Shown: positions 7,850-16,427, counted from the first letter of the stretch. The stretch: 27,594 nt of DNA from an uncultured Oscillospiraceae bacterium (GCA_944385265.1 CALWWO010000026.1:1-27594), one strand, 5' to 3'. Made by a program: numbers and translations. Notes: generated by a model not told the origin, from the letters alone.

Positions 7850-8842
7850 ATGACTGTTAAATTTGCCGTCGCGTTTATAAGTTCGTTTATCATAACATGG
7901 CTGCTGGGCAAAATGCTCGTTCCTGCGCTTCGCCGGATAAAAGCGGGGCAGTCGATAAGGGAAGACGGACCTGTATGGCATATGACGAAGCAGGGAACGC
8001 CGACAATGGGCGGACTCATGTTTATAGCGGCGATATCCATCGTATGTCTCAGTGTGGGAATAAACGAGATAATGGATGGAAATTACGGTCATCTTTTCGT
8101 ATTGCTGTTTGCAATGGTGTACGGCTCCATAGGATTTTTGGACGACTATGAAAAACTGAAAAAAAAGCAAAACCTCGGGCTTACGGCGAAGCAGAAATTT
8201 CTGCTTCAATTAGTCGTGGCGATAGCTTTCATATATCTGCTGCGATTTTCCGGATATTTAAGTCCAAACGTTTATGTGCCGTTTGTAGGGATAACAATCC
8301 CTCTGCCGGAACCTGTTTATTTCATATTCGCCGCGTTTGTAATGGTAGGCTGCGTAAATGCGGTAAATATAACGGACGGGATCGACGGGCTTGCAGCAGG
8401 CGTTTCGATACCTGTGGCGCTGTGCTATACTGCTGTCGCATTCGTGTGGGGGTATACAGAGCTTGGCATATTCGCCGCAGCGCTTGCCGGCGGGCTTGTT
8501 GGATTTTTGATATTTAACTTTTATCCGGCAAAAATATTTATGGGCGACACGGGATCACTGTTTTTAGGCGGCGCGATATGCGCGCTGGCTTTTGCGTTTG
8601 ATATGCCGCTCGTGCTTGTCCCGCTGGGCATAGTTTATATAATTGAGACATTGTCCGATATAATACAAGTGGCGTATTTTAAAATGACGCACGGTAAAAG
8701 GATATTTAAAATGGCTCCTATACATCATCATTTCGAGATGTGCGGATGGAGCGAAAAAAAGATTTTTGTGATTTTTACGGGAGTATCGGCGATTTTTGCG
8801 CTGATCTCATTTTTAGGAGTATTTGAAAGATACGGGTTGTAA
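7850..8842 (+). CDS. mraY: Phospho-MurNAc-pentapeptide-transferase MraY
   Basis: A 330-residue polytopic membrane enzyme that transfers phospho-MurNAc-pentapeptide to undecaprenyl phosphate, forming lipid I. Family motifs are in place: GTPTMGGLMF near the N-terminus, the catalytic DDYEKL followed by NLGLTAKQKFLLQ, NITDGIDGLAAG, FMGDTGSLFLGG, and the MAPIHHHFEMCGW loop near the C-terminus. About ten hydrophobic segments can be seen. It begins 25 bases after murE with GAGG as ribosome site. Length and motifs are normal. Confidence 0.97.
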   Translation: MTVKFAVAFISSFIITWLLGKMLVPALRRIKAGQSIREDGPVWHMTKQGTPTMGGLMFIAAISIVCLSVGINEIMDGNYGHLFVLLFAMVYGSIGFLDDYEKLKKKQNLGLTAKQKFLLQLVVAIAFIYLLRFSGYLSPNVYVPFVGITIPLPEPVYFIFAAFVMVGCVNAVNITDGIDGLAAGVSIPVALCYTAVAFVWGYTELGIFAAALAGGLVGFLIFNFYPAKIFMGDTGSLFLGGAICALAFAFDMPLVLVPLGIVYIIETLSDIIQVAYFKMTHGKRIFKMAPIHHHFEMCGWSEKKIFVIFTGVSAIFALISFLGVFERYGL

Positions 8843-8875
8843 TATATGGGCGCGCCTTTGCGTGGAGGTACAGTC

Positions 8876-10123
8876 ATGGCGGAAAAGATCGAATATTTTA
8901 ATAATGTTCAGGGTAACGACGAACAGAAATACAGGGAGAGAAACCTGCGAGATTACAGGGGCGCAGGCAATATAAAGCGCAGTCCCGTCGATCTGCCTAT
9001 GCTTGTGCTTACGCTCATAATATTGACGATAGGCGTAATAATGGTGCTGTCCGCAAGCTATGCAAGGGCATACTATACGATAGGCGATCCCACAAATTAT
9101 TTTGTAAGGCAGGCTGCGTTTGCCGTTTTGGGAATAGTCGTGATGTTTGTAGCGTCACGCTTCAAGGTCAGTATGTACAGGCGGTTTGCATTTATAGTAC
9201 TGGGGATATCGATAATAGCGCTCGCTCTCGTCCTCATACCGGGTATAGGTACAGGAAAAGAGGAGACCGGCGCACAGCGCTGGATAGACCTCGGCTTTAC
9301 GACGTTTCAGCCGTCAGAGATAGCGAAAATAGGCATTATATTGTCTTTCGCTGCGATGGCATGTATGTATAAAGAAAAAATGAAGACTTTTAAATACGGC
9401 GTTATGCCGTTTGGCATAATACTTGCGATCGTTGTGGGTCTTCTTGTATTGGAGCCGCATTTATCGGGCTCGATCATAATAATAGGCGTCGGCGGCATTA
9501 TGATGTTTGTCGGCGGCACGAAGACAAAATGGCTCGTCGCAGTCGGCGCCGCAGCTCTTATAATGGGCTATGTCTTCATAAATGTGTTTGGCTATGCCGA
9601 GGACAGAATAGCTATATGGCAAAATCCATTTTCAGATCCCACAGGGGACGGGTATCAGACAATACAGTCGCTTTATGCCATAGGCTCCGGCGGGCTTTTG
9701 GGGCTCGGTCTTGGGCAAGGCAGACAAAAATACCTGTACTTGCCGGAGGAGCATAATGACTTTATCTTTTCGATAGTTTGCGAAGAACTTGGATTCGTCG
9801 GCGCTGTGTTCATACTGTTTTTGTTTGCGCTTCTTATCATACGCGGATATTGGATAGCGCTCCATGCCAGAGACCGCTTCGGCTCCTTGATCGCGACCGG
9901 CATAACGAGTCTGTTTGCGATACAGATATTTTTAAATGTTGCGGTCGTCACAAATCTGTTTCCGTGTACCGGCGTTTCACTGCCGTTTTTCAGCTATGGC
10001 GGCACAGCTCTTCTGATACAAATGTTTGAAATAGGAATAATTTTGTCTGTATCAAGAGAGATTCCAATGAAAAAGATAAAGATAAAAGAAACTGAGGAAA
10101 AACCGGCTCAAGGAGAAAAATAA
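8876..10123 (+). CDS. ftsW: FtsW/SpoVE-type SEDS glycosyltransferase
   Basis: A 415-residue SEDS protein with about ten membrane segments. SEDS enzymes polymerise lipid II into glycan strands, paired with a class B PBP, here presumably the PASTA PBP at 4045-6330. Family blocks are visible: GAQRWIDLGFTTFQPSEIAK, the extracellular loop NPFSDPTGDGYQTIQS leading to GSGGLLGLGLGQG, and LPEEHNDFIFS, then PFFSYGGTALL at the end. I set the start at ATG 8876 because GGAGGT (8864-8869) is ideally placed; an ATG at 8846 would add ten residues without a good site. FtsW and SpoVE are hard to separate by sequence; position next to murG fits both. Its stop overlaps the murG ATG. Confidence 0.93.
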   Translation: MAEKIEYFNNVQGNDEQKYRERNLRDYRGAGNIKRSPVDLPMLVLTLIILTIGVIMVLSASYARAYYTIGDPTNYFVRQAAFAVLGIVVMFVASRFKVSMYRRFAFIVLGISIIALALVLIPGIGTGKEETGAQRWIDLGFTTFQPSEIAKIGIILSFAAMACMYKEKMKTFKYGVMPFGIILAIVVGLLVLEPHLSGSIIIIGVGGIMMFVGGTKTKWLVAVGAAALIMGYVFINVFGYAEDRIAIWQNPFSDPTGDGYQTIQSLYAIGSGGLLGLGLGQGRQKYLYLPEEHNDFIFSIVCEELGFVGAVFILFLFALLIIRGYWIALHARDRFGSLIATGITSLFAIQIFLNVAVVTNLFPCTGVSLPFFSYGGTALLIQMFEIGIILSVSREIPMKKIKIKETEEKPAQGEK

Positions 10124-11247
10124 TGAAATTTTTGTTTACCTGCGCCGGGACGGCGGGACATATAAATCCTGCGCTGGCTATAGCGGAAAGATTGAGAGAA
10201 TTGATGCCCGATGCAGAGTTCTTGTTTATAGGCTCGGGAAGGGAAATGGAAAAACGGCTTATTCCGGCAGCCGGATTCAAGCTCGAAAATATAACGATAA
10301 CCGGATTCAGCCGCGGCTTTAAGCCCGGTGATTTCAAGCGGAATTTTAAAACGATAAGGAATTTATGGCTTTCCTCACATCAATGCAAAAAAATAATCGG
10401 AGATTTTCGTCCGGACGTCGCGATAGGTACGGGAGGATATGTGTGTTATCCTGTGCTGAGCCGCGCTATAAAAATGAAAATACCTACGGTCATGCACGAA
10501 TCAAACGCAATACCGGGGCTCACCACGAAGCTGCTGGCTGACAGAGTGACGAAAATGCTCGTGGCATTCCCCGATAACAGCGGCTGCTATAGGCATCCGG
10601 AGAGGCTGACCGTGACGGGCACTCCCGTAAGAAAGGATTTCGCGAAAATGACAAAAGAGGCTGCTAAAAACAGCCTCGGACTTGACGATAAGCCTCTTAT
10701 CGTTTCCGTATGGGGCTCGCTCGGAGCTGCCATGATGAACGAGTATATGGCGGAATTTATAAAGCTTACGATCGAAAGCGGAAAATTTAATTTGATACAC
10801 TCCACAGGCGGCGGCGATGCAGGACTTGCAAAAATGAAAAACCGCCTAAGGGAGATGGGGATAACCGATATCCCGCCGGCAATCGACATACGTCCGTATA
10901 TAGATAATATGGGCACCGTAATGACCGCAGCAGAACTTGTGCTTTGCCGCGCGGGAGCGTCCACGCTTGCTGAGCTTACCGATATGGGCGTTCCGGCGAT
11001 CATTGTGCCTTCGCCTAATGTGGTGAACAATCACCAGGAAAAAAATGCGCGCGCTCTTGAAAAAGCGGGCGGCTGCAAGATGATACTTGAAAAAGACTGT
11101 AACGGTAAGATACTGTACGATACGGCTGCGGGATTACTTGGCAATACAAATGCTATGAAACAGATGTCAGAAAATTCAAAGAAATTCGGAGTAAGTGATT
11201 CTGTCAATGTGATAGTTGATATAATTTTATCGCTGTTAACTAAATGA
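10123..11247 (+). CDS. murG: UDP-GlcNAc:lipid I N-acetylglucosaminyltransferase MurG
   Basis: A 374-residue GT28 glycosyltransferase that adds GlcNAc to lipid I on the inner membrane face, giving lipid II. The N-terminal glycine loop reads AGTAGHINPALAIAERL; the family form GGTxGHI has its first glycine replaced by alanine here, which I regard as a tolerated variant. IGTGGYVCYPVLSRA, the MHESNAIPGLTTKLLA block and the C-terminal nucleotide-sugar site VLCRAGASTLAELTDMGVP are all intact. The start overlaps the ftsW stop and is served by AAGGAG. Confidence 0.96.
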   Translation: MKFLFTCAGTAGHINPALAIAERLRELMPDAEFLFIGSGREMEKRLIPAAGFKLENITITGFSRGFKPGDFKRNFKTIRNLWLSSHQCKKIIGDFRPDVAIGTGGYVCYPVLSRAIKMKIPTVMHESNAIPGLTTKLLADRVTKMLVAFPDNSGCYRHPERLTVTGTPVRKDFAKMTKEAAKNSLGLDDKPLIVSVWGSLGAAMMNEYMAEFIKLTIESGKFNLIHSTGGGDAGLAKMKNRLREMGITDIPPAIDIRPYIDNMGTVMTAAELVLCRAGASTLAELTDMGVPAIIVPSPNVVNNHQEKNARALEKAGGCKMILEKDCNGKILYDTAAGLLGNTNAMKQMSENSKKFGVSDSVNVIVDIILSLLTK

Positions 11248-11306
11248 CATTGAAGGGCATAGTATGACTTGTAGCTAAAAAAATATAGGATACGGGGGAA
11301 TATTAT

Positions 11307-12566
11307 GTGAGCATACTTCGTATAAACGGCGGTAAAAAGCTTTTCGGAGAAGTTGAGGTACATGGAGCGAAAAACAGCGTACTGCCTATAATAGCGGCTT
11401 CTTTACTGGCAGACGGCGAGACTGTGATACATAACTGTCCCGGACTGAGCGATGTGGAAGCGGCAATAAAAATACTTGTCCATTTGGGGTGTAAGGTCAG
11501 AAGGGAAGGACATTCCGTATATATAGATTCCTCCACGATGGACAGATGTGATATACCGGATTCACTGATGAGGGAAATGCGCTCATCTGTGATATTTTTA
11601 GGCGCGATACTGGCGAGATGCGGCGAGGCGATTTTGTCTATGCCAGGCGGATGCGAGCTCGGTCCGCGTCCTATCGATATGCATCTTTCAGCTCTGAAAT
11701 CGATGGGCGCCGAGATAACCGAAAGCGGCGGGAATATAATATGCCGCTCAAAAAAACTGCACGGAAGTAAAATAGACTTTATCACACCGAGCGTAGGGGC
11801 GACAGAAAACAGCATGATCGCGGCGTCCTGCATAGAGGGGACGACAATAATCAATAATGCTGCGCGCGAGCCGGAGATATGCGATCTTCAGGATTATTTG
11901 AATAAGCTGGGAGCGCGCATAGTTGGCGCCGGTACGCCGGTGATAGTCGTAGAAGGCAGAAAATTCAGCGGATACGCAGAGCATGCGGTGCTCCCTGACA
12001 GGATAGTCGCCGCGACATATCTCTCGGCAGTCGCAAGCGCCGGCGGAGACGTTACGGTGAGAAAGATCGTGCCAGCCCATATCGCTACCATAACGGATGT
12101 GCTTTCCGAGATGGGCTGCTATCTTGAGACAGGAAACGATTACGTGCGCATAATTAAAAATTCACGTCTTACAGCGTCAAGACCTGTAGTGACAAGACCG
12201 TATCCGGGTTTCCCGACAGACGCTCAGCCGACGCTTATGGCGGCGAGCCTTACAGCTATGGGAACAACTGTCTTTGTAGAAAATATATTCGAGAATCGCT
12301 ACAGACATGTCAGCGAATTAAGACGAATGGGAGCGGATATAAAAACAGAAGGGCGCGTGGCGATAGTAAGCGGAGTTGAAGCGCTGCATGCGGCTCCTGT
12401 AGCGGCGACCGATCTGCGCGGCGGCGCGGCGCTTGTAGTGGCTGCGCTGGGAGCGGACGGAAAGAGCGACATTTCCGAGCTGAAGCATATCGACAGAGGA
12501 TATGACGGGCTTGAAGCGGCGCTGAGCGGACTGGGAGCGGAGATAGAGAGAATAAATATTGCCTGA
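11307..12566 (+). CDS. murA: UDP-N-acetylglucosamine 1-carboxyvinyltransferase MurA
   Basis: The 419-residue enzyme transfers enolpyruvate from PEP to UDP-GlcNAc, the first committed step of peptidoglycan synthesis in the cytoplasm. The N-terminal KLFGEVEVHGAKNSVLP contains the essential Lys-Asn pair. Cys116 within PGGCELGPRPID corresponds to the catalytic cysteine attacked by fosfomycin, so the enzyme should be fosfomycin sensitive. The DRIVAATYL, YPGFPTDAQP and ENRYRHVSELRRMGA blocks are also present. The start is GTG 11307, because the ATG at 11305 is followed at once by TGA; GGGGGAA lies upstream. It sits at the normal place before ftsQ. Confidence 0.95.
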   Translation: MSILRINGGKKLFGEVEVHGAKNSVLPIIAASLLADGETVIHNCPGLSDVEAAIKILVHLGCKVRREGHSVYIDSSTMDRCDIPDSLMREMRSSVIFLGAILARCGEAILSMPGGCELGPRPIDMHLSALKSMGAEITESGGNIICRSKKLHGSKIDFITPSVGATENSMIAASCIEGTTIINNAAREPEICDLQDYLNKLGARIVGAGTPVIVVEGRKFSGYAEHAVLPDRIVAATYLSAVASAGGDVTVRKIVPAHIATITDVLSEMGCYLETGNDYVRIIKNSRLTASRPVVTRPYPGFPTDAQPTLMAASLTAMGTTVFVENIFENRYRHVSELRRMGADIKTEGRVAIVSGVEALHAAPVAATDLRGGAALVVAALGADGKSDISELKHIDRGYDGLEAALSGLGAEIERINIA

Positions 12567-12581
12567 GAGGAAAACGGTGCT

Positions 12582-13340
12582 TTGAAAAAGAATAAAAAAG
12601 CTTATCGGAAACGGCGAAAGCCGTCATATAAGTATATTCCGTTAACGATAGCTGTAATGACCGTGGCGCTGATAGTAGGATTAAGCGTATTTTTCAAAAT
12701 AAAAGAAATAGAAGTAGCCGGATCTAGTAGATATACCAAAGAAGAGATACTTGCCGCTGCCGGGATAGAGCTGGGCGGAAATCTAATAGCTGTCGACGGC
12801 TCTTCCGTAGCAGCGGCTGTAACAGAGAAATTGCCGTATATAGATGAAGTGATCGTGGAAAAGCTCTGGCCGTCAACAGTAGTGATACACGTTGAACAGA
12901 GCGTGTCTTTTGCAGTAATAGGTAAAGAGGGCGGCGGCTACTATAAGCTTACGGCGAGCGGAAAAGTGCAGGAGGAGCTGCCTGAATACCCCAATGAAGG
13001 ACTGATAGAAATAAGAGGGTTTGCGGCAGCGGAGAGCGCCGTAGGGAAAACACTTGAGGTTTCGCGGGGCAACGAGCTCGCGCTTGGATATATGCTTGAA
13101 ATATTCAGTAATCTGACAGATTTTGAGAGGGCGGACAAGGTGAGCTGGATAGATCTCACCGACGCCGGAAATATAAAGTTTGATTATGATGCGCGCTTCA
13201 CGATAGAGCTGGGGAGCGGCGAAAATATAGCGGATAAGTTTACTGTAGCGTTCAGGATAGCTGAAGAAATAGAGGACGGAAGAAGCGGGAGAATACTGGT
13301 GAAAAATACAGCAGAGGCGAGCTTTGTGCCGTCCGGATAA
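12582..13340 (+). CDS. ftsQ: FtsQ/DivIB-type cell division protein
   Basis: The 252-residue protein has a basic cytoplasmic start (KKNKKAYRKRRKP), one membrane segment at about 19-38 and an external POTRA domain starting with IKEIEVAGSSRYTKEEIL (about 40-110), followed by the FtsQ beta domain. With FtsL it forms the FtsQLB/DivIB complex at the septum. The start is TTG 12582, with GAGAGG upstream at 12565-12570; the nearby GTG at 12577 leads to an immediate stop. It follows murA by 15 bases. No ftsA lies between it and ftsZ, in contrast to many bacteria. Confidence 0.88.
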   Translation: MKKNKKAYRKRRKPSYKYIPLTIAVMTVALIVGLSVFFKIKEIEVAGSSRYTKEEILAAAGIELGGNLIAVDGSSVAAAVTEKLPYIDEVIVEKLWPSTVVIHVEQSVSFAVIGKEGGGYYKLTASGKVQEELPEYPNEGLIEIRGFAAAESAVGKTLEVSRGNELALGYMLEIFSNLTDFERADKVSWIDLTDAGNIKFDYDARFTIELGSGENIADKFTVAFRIAEEIEDGRSGRILVKNTAEASFVPSG

Positions 13341-13353
13341 AAATCAGATATAA

Positions 13354-13380
13354 CGACAAAATGCCGCATAAAGCGACAAA
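13354..13380. repeat. Two CGACAAA motifs 20 bp apart upstream of ftsZ
   Basis: CGACAAA occurs at 13354-13360 and 13374-13380, exactly two helical turns apart and 28-54 bases upstream of the ftsZ -35 box. A longer 12-base form, AAGCGACAAAAA (13371-13382), recurs exactly at 23587-23598 in the leader of the dockerin gene. They may be an activator site; this is a pattern only. Confidence 0.35.
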
Positions 13381-13407
13381 AAATAGAAATAATTGTGGAT
13401 ATTTCTA

Positions 13408-13436
13408 TTGACCAATCAAAAAATAAGAGATAAAAT
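13408..13436 (+). promoter_or_regulatory. Sigma-A promoter of ftsZ
   Basis: TTGACC (13408-13413) and TAAAAT (13431-13436) are 17 bases apart. This gives ftsZ its own transcript, with an untranslated leader of about 85 bases, in addition to any read-through from the dcw genes. Confidence 0.8.
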
Positions 13437-13529
13437 ATATAAGACTATATGTTATAGGTTACAGGGATTGTTTCCGCGGCTGAATATTTATGCGGGACAA
13501 GACTAAAAATAAATACAGGAGGATTAGTT

Positions 13530-14630
13530 ATGGCGTTTTCACTCGAATCCGGTCCGGACAATGTCGTCACCATAAAAGTGGTGGGAGTAGGCGGAGCAGG
13601 TAACAATGTAGTAAACAGAATGGTCAAAATGGGCATTCAGGGAGTAGAATTTATAGCTGTCAATACGGACAAGCCTGCGCTTGCAGTATCTTCGGCAGAT
13701 CAGAAAATACAAATCGGCGAAAAGCTTACGCACGGACAGGGAGCCGGGGCTGATCCGGAAGTCGGTAAAAAGGCTGCGGAAGAAAGCCGCAATAATATAG
13801 CCAAAGCGTTGGAGAATGCTGACATGGTGTTTATCGCATGCGGTATGGGCGGCGGCACCGGCACGGGAGCTTCTCCTGTTGTTGCCGACATCGCGAGAGA
13901 GTCGGGAATACTGACTGTCGGCGTTGTAACAAAGCCGTTCAGCTTTGAAGGTAAACGTAGGATGAACCAGGCGGAAGCGGGGATTGCAAATCTGCTTGGC
14001 AAGGTCGATTCGCTGCTTATTATACCGAACGACAGGCTGAAGCATGCGACAGATCAGAAGCTCACTTTTGCAAACGCATTCCAGATTGCGGACGATGTGC
14101 TGTTACAGGCTGTTACCAGCATATCCGAGCTGATAAAGAACACCGGCTTTATAAATCTTGACTTTGCTGACGTTACATCTATCATGAAGGACGCAGGGTA
14201 CGCACATATGGGCGTCGGTCATGCTGCTGGTAAGGGCAAAGCGGCTGACGCTGCGAGAACTGCCGTTGCAAGTCCGCTTATGGAGACCTCTATCAACGGC
14301 GCGAAAGGTATTCTTGTAAACATCACCGGCTCTATGGATATCGGACTTGAGGATGTTGAAGAAGCGGCGACGCTTGTTCAGGAAGCTGCGCATCCCGACG
14401 CAAACATCATTTTCGGAGCAACATTTGACGAGACGATGGACGATGAGATCCGCGTTACGGTTATAGCGACGCGTTTTGATGACAAGCCCTCTACTGCGCC
14501 GAAGACCGAAGAGAAGAAGGGAATGTATACAGAGGCGTCCGAACAGGCGGCAAAGCCTTCAGAAGAGACAGAGGCAAAAGAGGAAAAAGATCCATTTGAC
14601 GATATTTTCAATATTTTCAACAAAAACTGA
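13530..14630 (+). CDS. ftsZ: Cell division GTPase FtsZ
   Basis: The 366-residue tubulin homologue polymerises into the Z ring. The N-terminal nucleotide loop is [15 protein letters not shown], the tubulin signature [13 protein letters not shown] is intact, and the T7 synergy loop reads [20 protein letters not shown], keeping the catalytic Asp that completes the GTPase site of the next subunit. The core ends near residue 315, followed by an acidic, alanine- and glutamate-rich linker and a short terminal motif, [12 protein letters not shown]. That ending is not the usual IPxFL-type conserved C-terminal peptide that binds FtsA or SepF, which may relate to the missing ftsA. The ribosome site is AGGAGG. 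It has its own promoter and closes the dcw cluster. Confidence 0.98.
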   Translation: MAFSLESGPDNVVTIKVVGVGGAGNNVVNRMVKMGIQGVEFIAVNTDKPALAVSSADQKIQIGEKLTHGQGAGADPEVGKKAAEESRNNIAKALENADMVFIACGMGGGTGTGASPVVADIARESGILTVGVVTKPFSFEGKRRMNQAEAGIANLLGKVDSLLIIPNDRLKHATDQKLTFANAFQIADDVLLQAVTSISELIKNTGFINLDFADVTSIMKDAGYAHMGVGHAAGKGKAADAARTAVASPLMETSINGAKGILVNITGSMDIGLEDVEEAATLVQEAAHPDANIIFGATFDETMDDEIRVTVIATRFDDKPSTAPKTEEKKGMYTEASEQAAKPSEETEAKEEKDPFDDIFNIFNKN

Positions 14631-14676
14631 CATACTATTTCAGTAGGGGATCTGTTTTCCCGGTATATGCAGAATC

Positions 14677-14724
14677 ATTAAACCCCGGTTTGCATAAACA
14701 TATGCACAGCCGGGGTGATTTAAT
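14677..14724. repeat. Long hairpin after ftsZ
   Basis: ATTAAACCCCGG pairs with CCGGGG-TGA-TTTAAT, and an inner GCATA/TATGC pair closes the loop. It could end the ftsZ transcript or protect its 3' end, but only a short T-rich stretch follows, so termination is uncertain. It could also be read on the other strand. Confidence 0.5.
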
Positions 14725-14760
14725 CTGAATATGATATGCAGGAAATAGAGGTGAAATAAA

Positions 14761-15603
14761 ATGAAACATAAGATAGCGACGGGTGTGGCTGAGGTAGCTG
14801 CGATGTATTTTCAAAAACGCGTTCCGCGGGCAGCGTCTGCGCTGTCCTATTCATTGATATTTACCTTATTTCCATTTCTAATATGTATAAACGCCATGCT
14901 TGGCAGCTTGAATATCACGCAGGATAGTATAGTAGGAGCGCTTACGGGGATAATCCCGGGCGGCGCAGTGGAAATTATTTCGACTTATTTTGCGTATATA
15001 AGCGAGACATCCGCCACGACGCCGCTTTTCTATATCGGTCTTGCGGCGACACTGACGTCGTCTGCGGCGACCTTTAGGTCGATAATCAACACAATGTACG
15101 ATATACACGGCGGCACACAGCGGCTCGGTTTTTTCGGCATAATTTTCAGCTTTATGCTGTCAATAGCCTTTCTTGTCGTCATATATGCATCGTGTATAAT
15201 AATAGTAAGCGGGCAATGGCTTATGCAGATAATTGAAGAATATTTTGACATTATACTTTTTGTAGAAATTTTCAGATGGATAAGATTTCTTATCCTGTTT
15301 ATTGCTCTGTTTTTTATGATTTACGCCATTTACCGCGTTACCTCGCCGCGCGGACCGACAAAAATACCGCGTGCGCGCGGGGCGCTACTGGCTTCGGTGC
15401 TGCTGCTTGTGATAAGCATGGGCTTTGCTCAGGCTATCAGCTTTTCAACGCGATATACGCTTGTTTACGGGTCTCTCGCATCAATAATCGTGTTGCTTAC
15501 ATGGCTGTATGTGTCCGGATGCGTGCTGTTCCTTGGGAATATCGTGAATATTGTTATATATAAGTATGGGAAGAAAAAAGAGAGGACGCTGGTCGAAAAA
15601 TAG
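14761..15603 (+). CDS. YihY/BrkB family inner membrane protein
   Basis: A 280-residue membrane protein with about six hydrophobic segments. The N-terminal ASALSYSLIFTLFPFLI, the central RSIINTMYDIHG and the C-terminal YGSLASIIVLLTWLYVSGCVLFLGN are the conserved marks of the YihY (once called RNase BN or BrkB) family. The molecular function of this family is not settled; the older RNase label is wrong, and roles in envelope or ion transport are only suggested. A lysine-rich cytoplasmic end (YKYGKKKERT) follows the last segment. It lies between ftsZ and the folate operon with the same orientation, separated from ftsZ by the hairpin at 14677-14724; ribosome site GAGGTG. Confidence 0.9.
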   Translation: MKHKIATGVAEVAAMYFQKRVPRAASALSYSLIFTLFPFLICINAMLGSLNITQDSIVGALTGIIPGGAVEIISTYFAYISETSATTPLFYIGLAATLTSSAATFRSIINTMYDIHGGTQRLGFFGIIFSFMLSIAFLVVIYASCIIIVSGQWLMQIIEEYFDIILFVEIFRWIRFLILFIALFFMIYAIYRVTSPRGPTKIPRARGALLASVLLLVISMGFAQAISFSTRYTLVYGSLASIIVLLTWLYVSGCVLFLGNIVNIVIYKYGKKKERTLVEK

Positions 15604-15613
15604 TTGAAAATGC

Positions 15614-15642
15614 TTTACAATGAAGTGCCGATGTGGTAGACT
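15614..15642 (+). promoter_or_regulatory. Sigma-A promoter of the folT-folC operon
   Basis: TTTACA (15614-15619) and TAGACT (15637-15642) are 17 bases apart. Transcription would begin near 15649, a few bases before the riboswitch. Confidence 0.65.
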
Positions 15643-15655
15643 AAATTTAAAATAT

Positions 15656-15757
15656 AAGCAGAGTAGGATGCCGTGCGTAAAGTGTCATGTGAACGGGGAG
15701 TTGTCACGTGAACGAAGAGGAAATGCTCGCGGTTCGGCTTCCGCATCCCGCTGCTGC
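15656..15757 (+). ncRNA. Tetrahydrofolate (THF) riboswitch aptamer
   Basis: The region matches the folT RNA motif in order: GAGTAG (15661-15666), GCGTAAAGTG (15675-15684), a P3 hairpin with CATGTGA (15686-15692) pairing with TCACGTG (15704-15710), the AACGAAG segment (15711-15717), GCGGT, and GCATCCCGCT (15743-15752). GCAG (15658-15661) pairs with CTGC (15751-15754) to close P1, and GCCG (15670-15673) with CGGC (15735-15738) can form P2. The G-rich P3 loop (15695-15700) can pair with a downstream pyrimidine run as the family pseudoknot. It binds reduced folates and turns down folate uptake genes, consistent with folT next. Assigned by eye against remembered examples of the class; a covariance search would settle it. 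Confidence 0.9.
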
Positions 15758-15766
15758 ATACCGGAG

Positions 15767-15848
15767 CATAAGCGCACAGGGATATAAAAATCCAGCTTAT
15801 GATGATTTATGCCTCCTCTATGTAGCAAGCTGCAGAGGAGGAATTTTT
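15767..15848 (+). promoter_or_regulatory. Riboswitch expression platform: hairpin hiding the folT ribosome site
   Basis: Two hairpins follow the aptamer. CATAAGC (15767-15773) pairs with GCTTATG (15795-15801), with GGAT/ATCC inside. Then CCTCCTCT (15812-15819) pairs perfectly with AGAGGAGG (15834-15841), which contains the folT Shine-Dalgarno sequence, and AATTTTT follows at 15842-15848. The second hairpin can therefore block ribosome binding and also has the form of a weak intrinsic terminator. Which mode is used cannot be decided from sequence. Confidence 0.75.
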
Positions 15849-16427
15849 ATGCCCCAAAGTAAAGGTAAATTAAGAAACAGCAAAGTAAAACGTCTGGTAA
15901 CGGACGCGTTGCTTGCCGCAATGTTTTTCGCGCTCAGCATGATGTCGATCGAGATAGCCGGCTTGAAATTCACGCTCGTCTCACTGCCGACTGTTATATG
16001 CGCTATGATGTACGGTCCTGTAGACGCTATGATCGTCGGGCTTCTCGGGGCTTTTATGGAGCAGATGCTGGGATATGGGCTTACGGCGACGACGGCTTTG
16101 TGGATAATGCCTGCCGGCGTTAGGGCGTTTGTGATCGGCATGGGCACTGTGATTTTCAGGGATGCCATGTCGCTTCAGACTGTACTGCAAAAAAGGCGCC
16201 CGTATGTATATTTTGCGGTGTGTATAACGGCTGGGATAATGACGTCGCTTTCAAATACGCTTGTATATTATATCGACTCAAAGCTGTTTGGATATTACAG
16301 TTATGCACTGGTATTCGGCGTGCTGGGCACAAGACTTTTGTCTGGGATAGCTACGGCGGTAATTACCGCGATATTGGCGATACCTGTTTTATCGGCGCTT
16401 AAAAGAGCCGGGATGATAGGGGAATAG
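15849..16427 (+). CDS. folT: Folate ECF transporter S component FolT
   Basis: The 192-residue membrane protein has five to six hydrophobic segments and the FolT pattern: a basic N-terminus, TDALLAAMFFALSMMSIEI, LVSLPTVICAMMYGPVDAMIVG, then MEQMLGYGLTATTALWIMPAGVRA. In energy-coupling factor transporters the S component binds folate and docks on a shared EcfAA'T module encoded elsewhere. A longer frame opens at GTG 15708, but that codon lies inside the THF riboswitch; ATG 15849, preceded by AGGAGG at 15836-15841, is the true start. It is followed by folC after four bases, so uptake and polyglutamylation are co-regulated by reduced folate. Confidence 0.92.
   Translation: MPQSKGKLRNSKVKRLVTDALLAAMFFALSMMSIEIAGLKFTLVSLPTVICAMMYGPVDAMIVGLLGAFMEQMLGYGLTATTALWIMPAGVRAFVIGMGTVIFRDAMSLQTVLQKRRPYVYFAVCITAGIMTSLSNTLVYYIDSKLFGYYSYALVFGVLGTRLLSGIATAVITAILAIPVLSALKRAGMIGE

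Noticed and set aside
8846..8875. FtsW start at ATG 8846
   Set aside because: It lacks a well-placed ribosome site, while GGAGGT lies correctly before ATG 8876.
15708..15848. N-terminal extension of FolT from GTG 15708
   Set aside because: These bases form the THF riboswitch aptamer and its expression platform. The extension is not hydrophobic or FolT-like, and ATG 15849 has the strong AGGAGG site.
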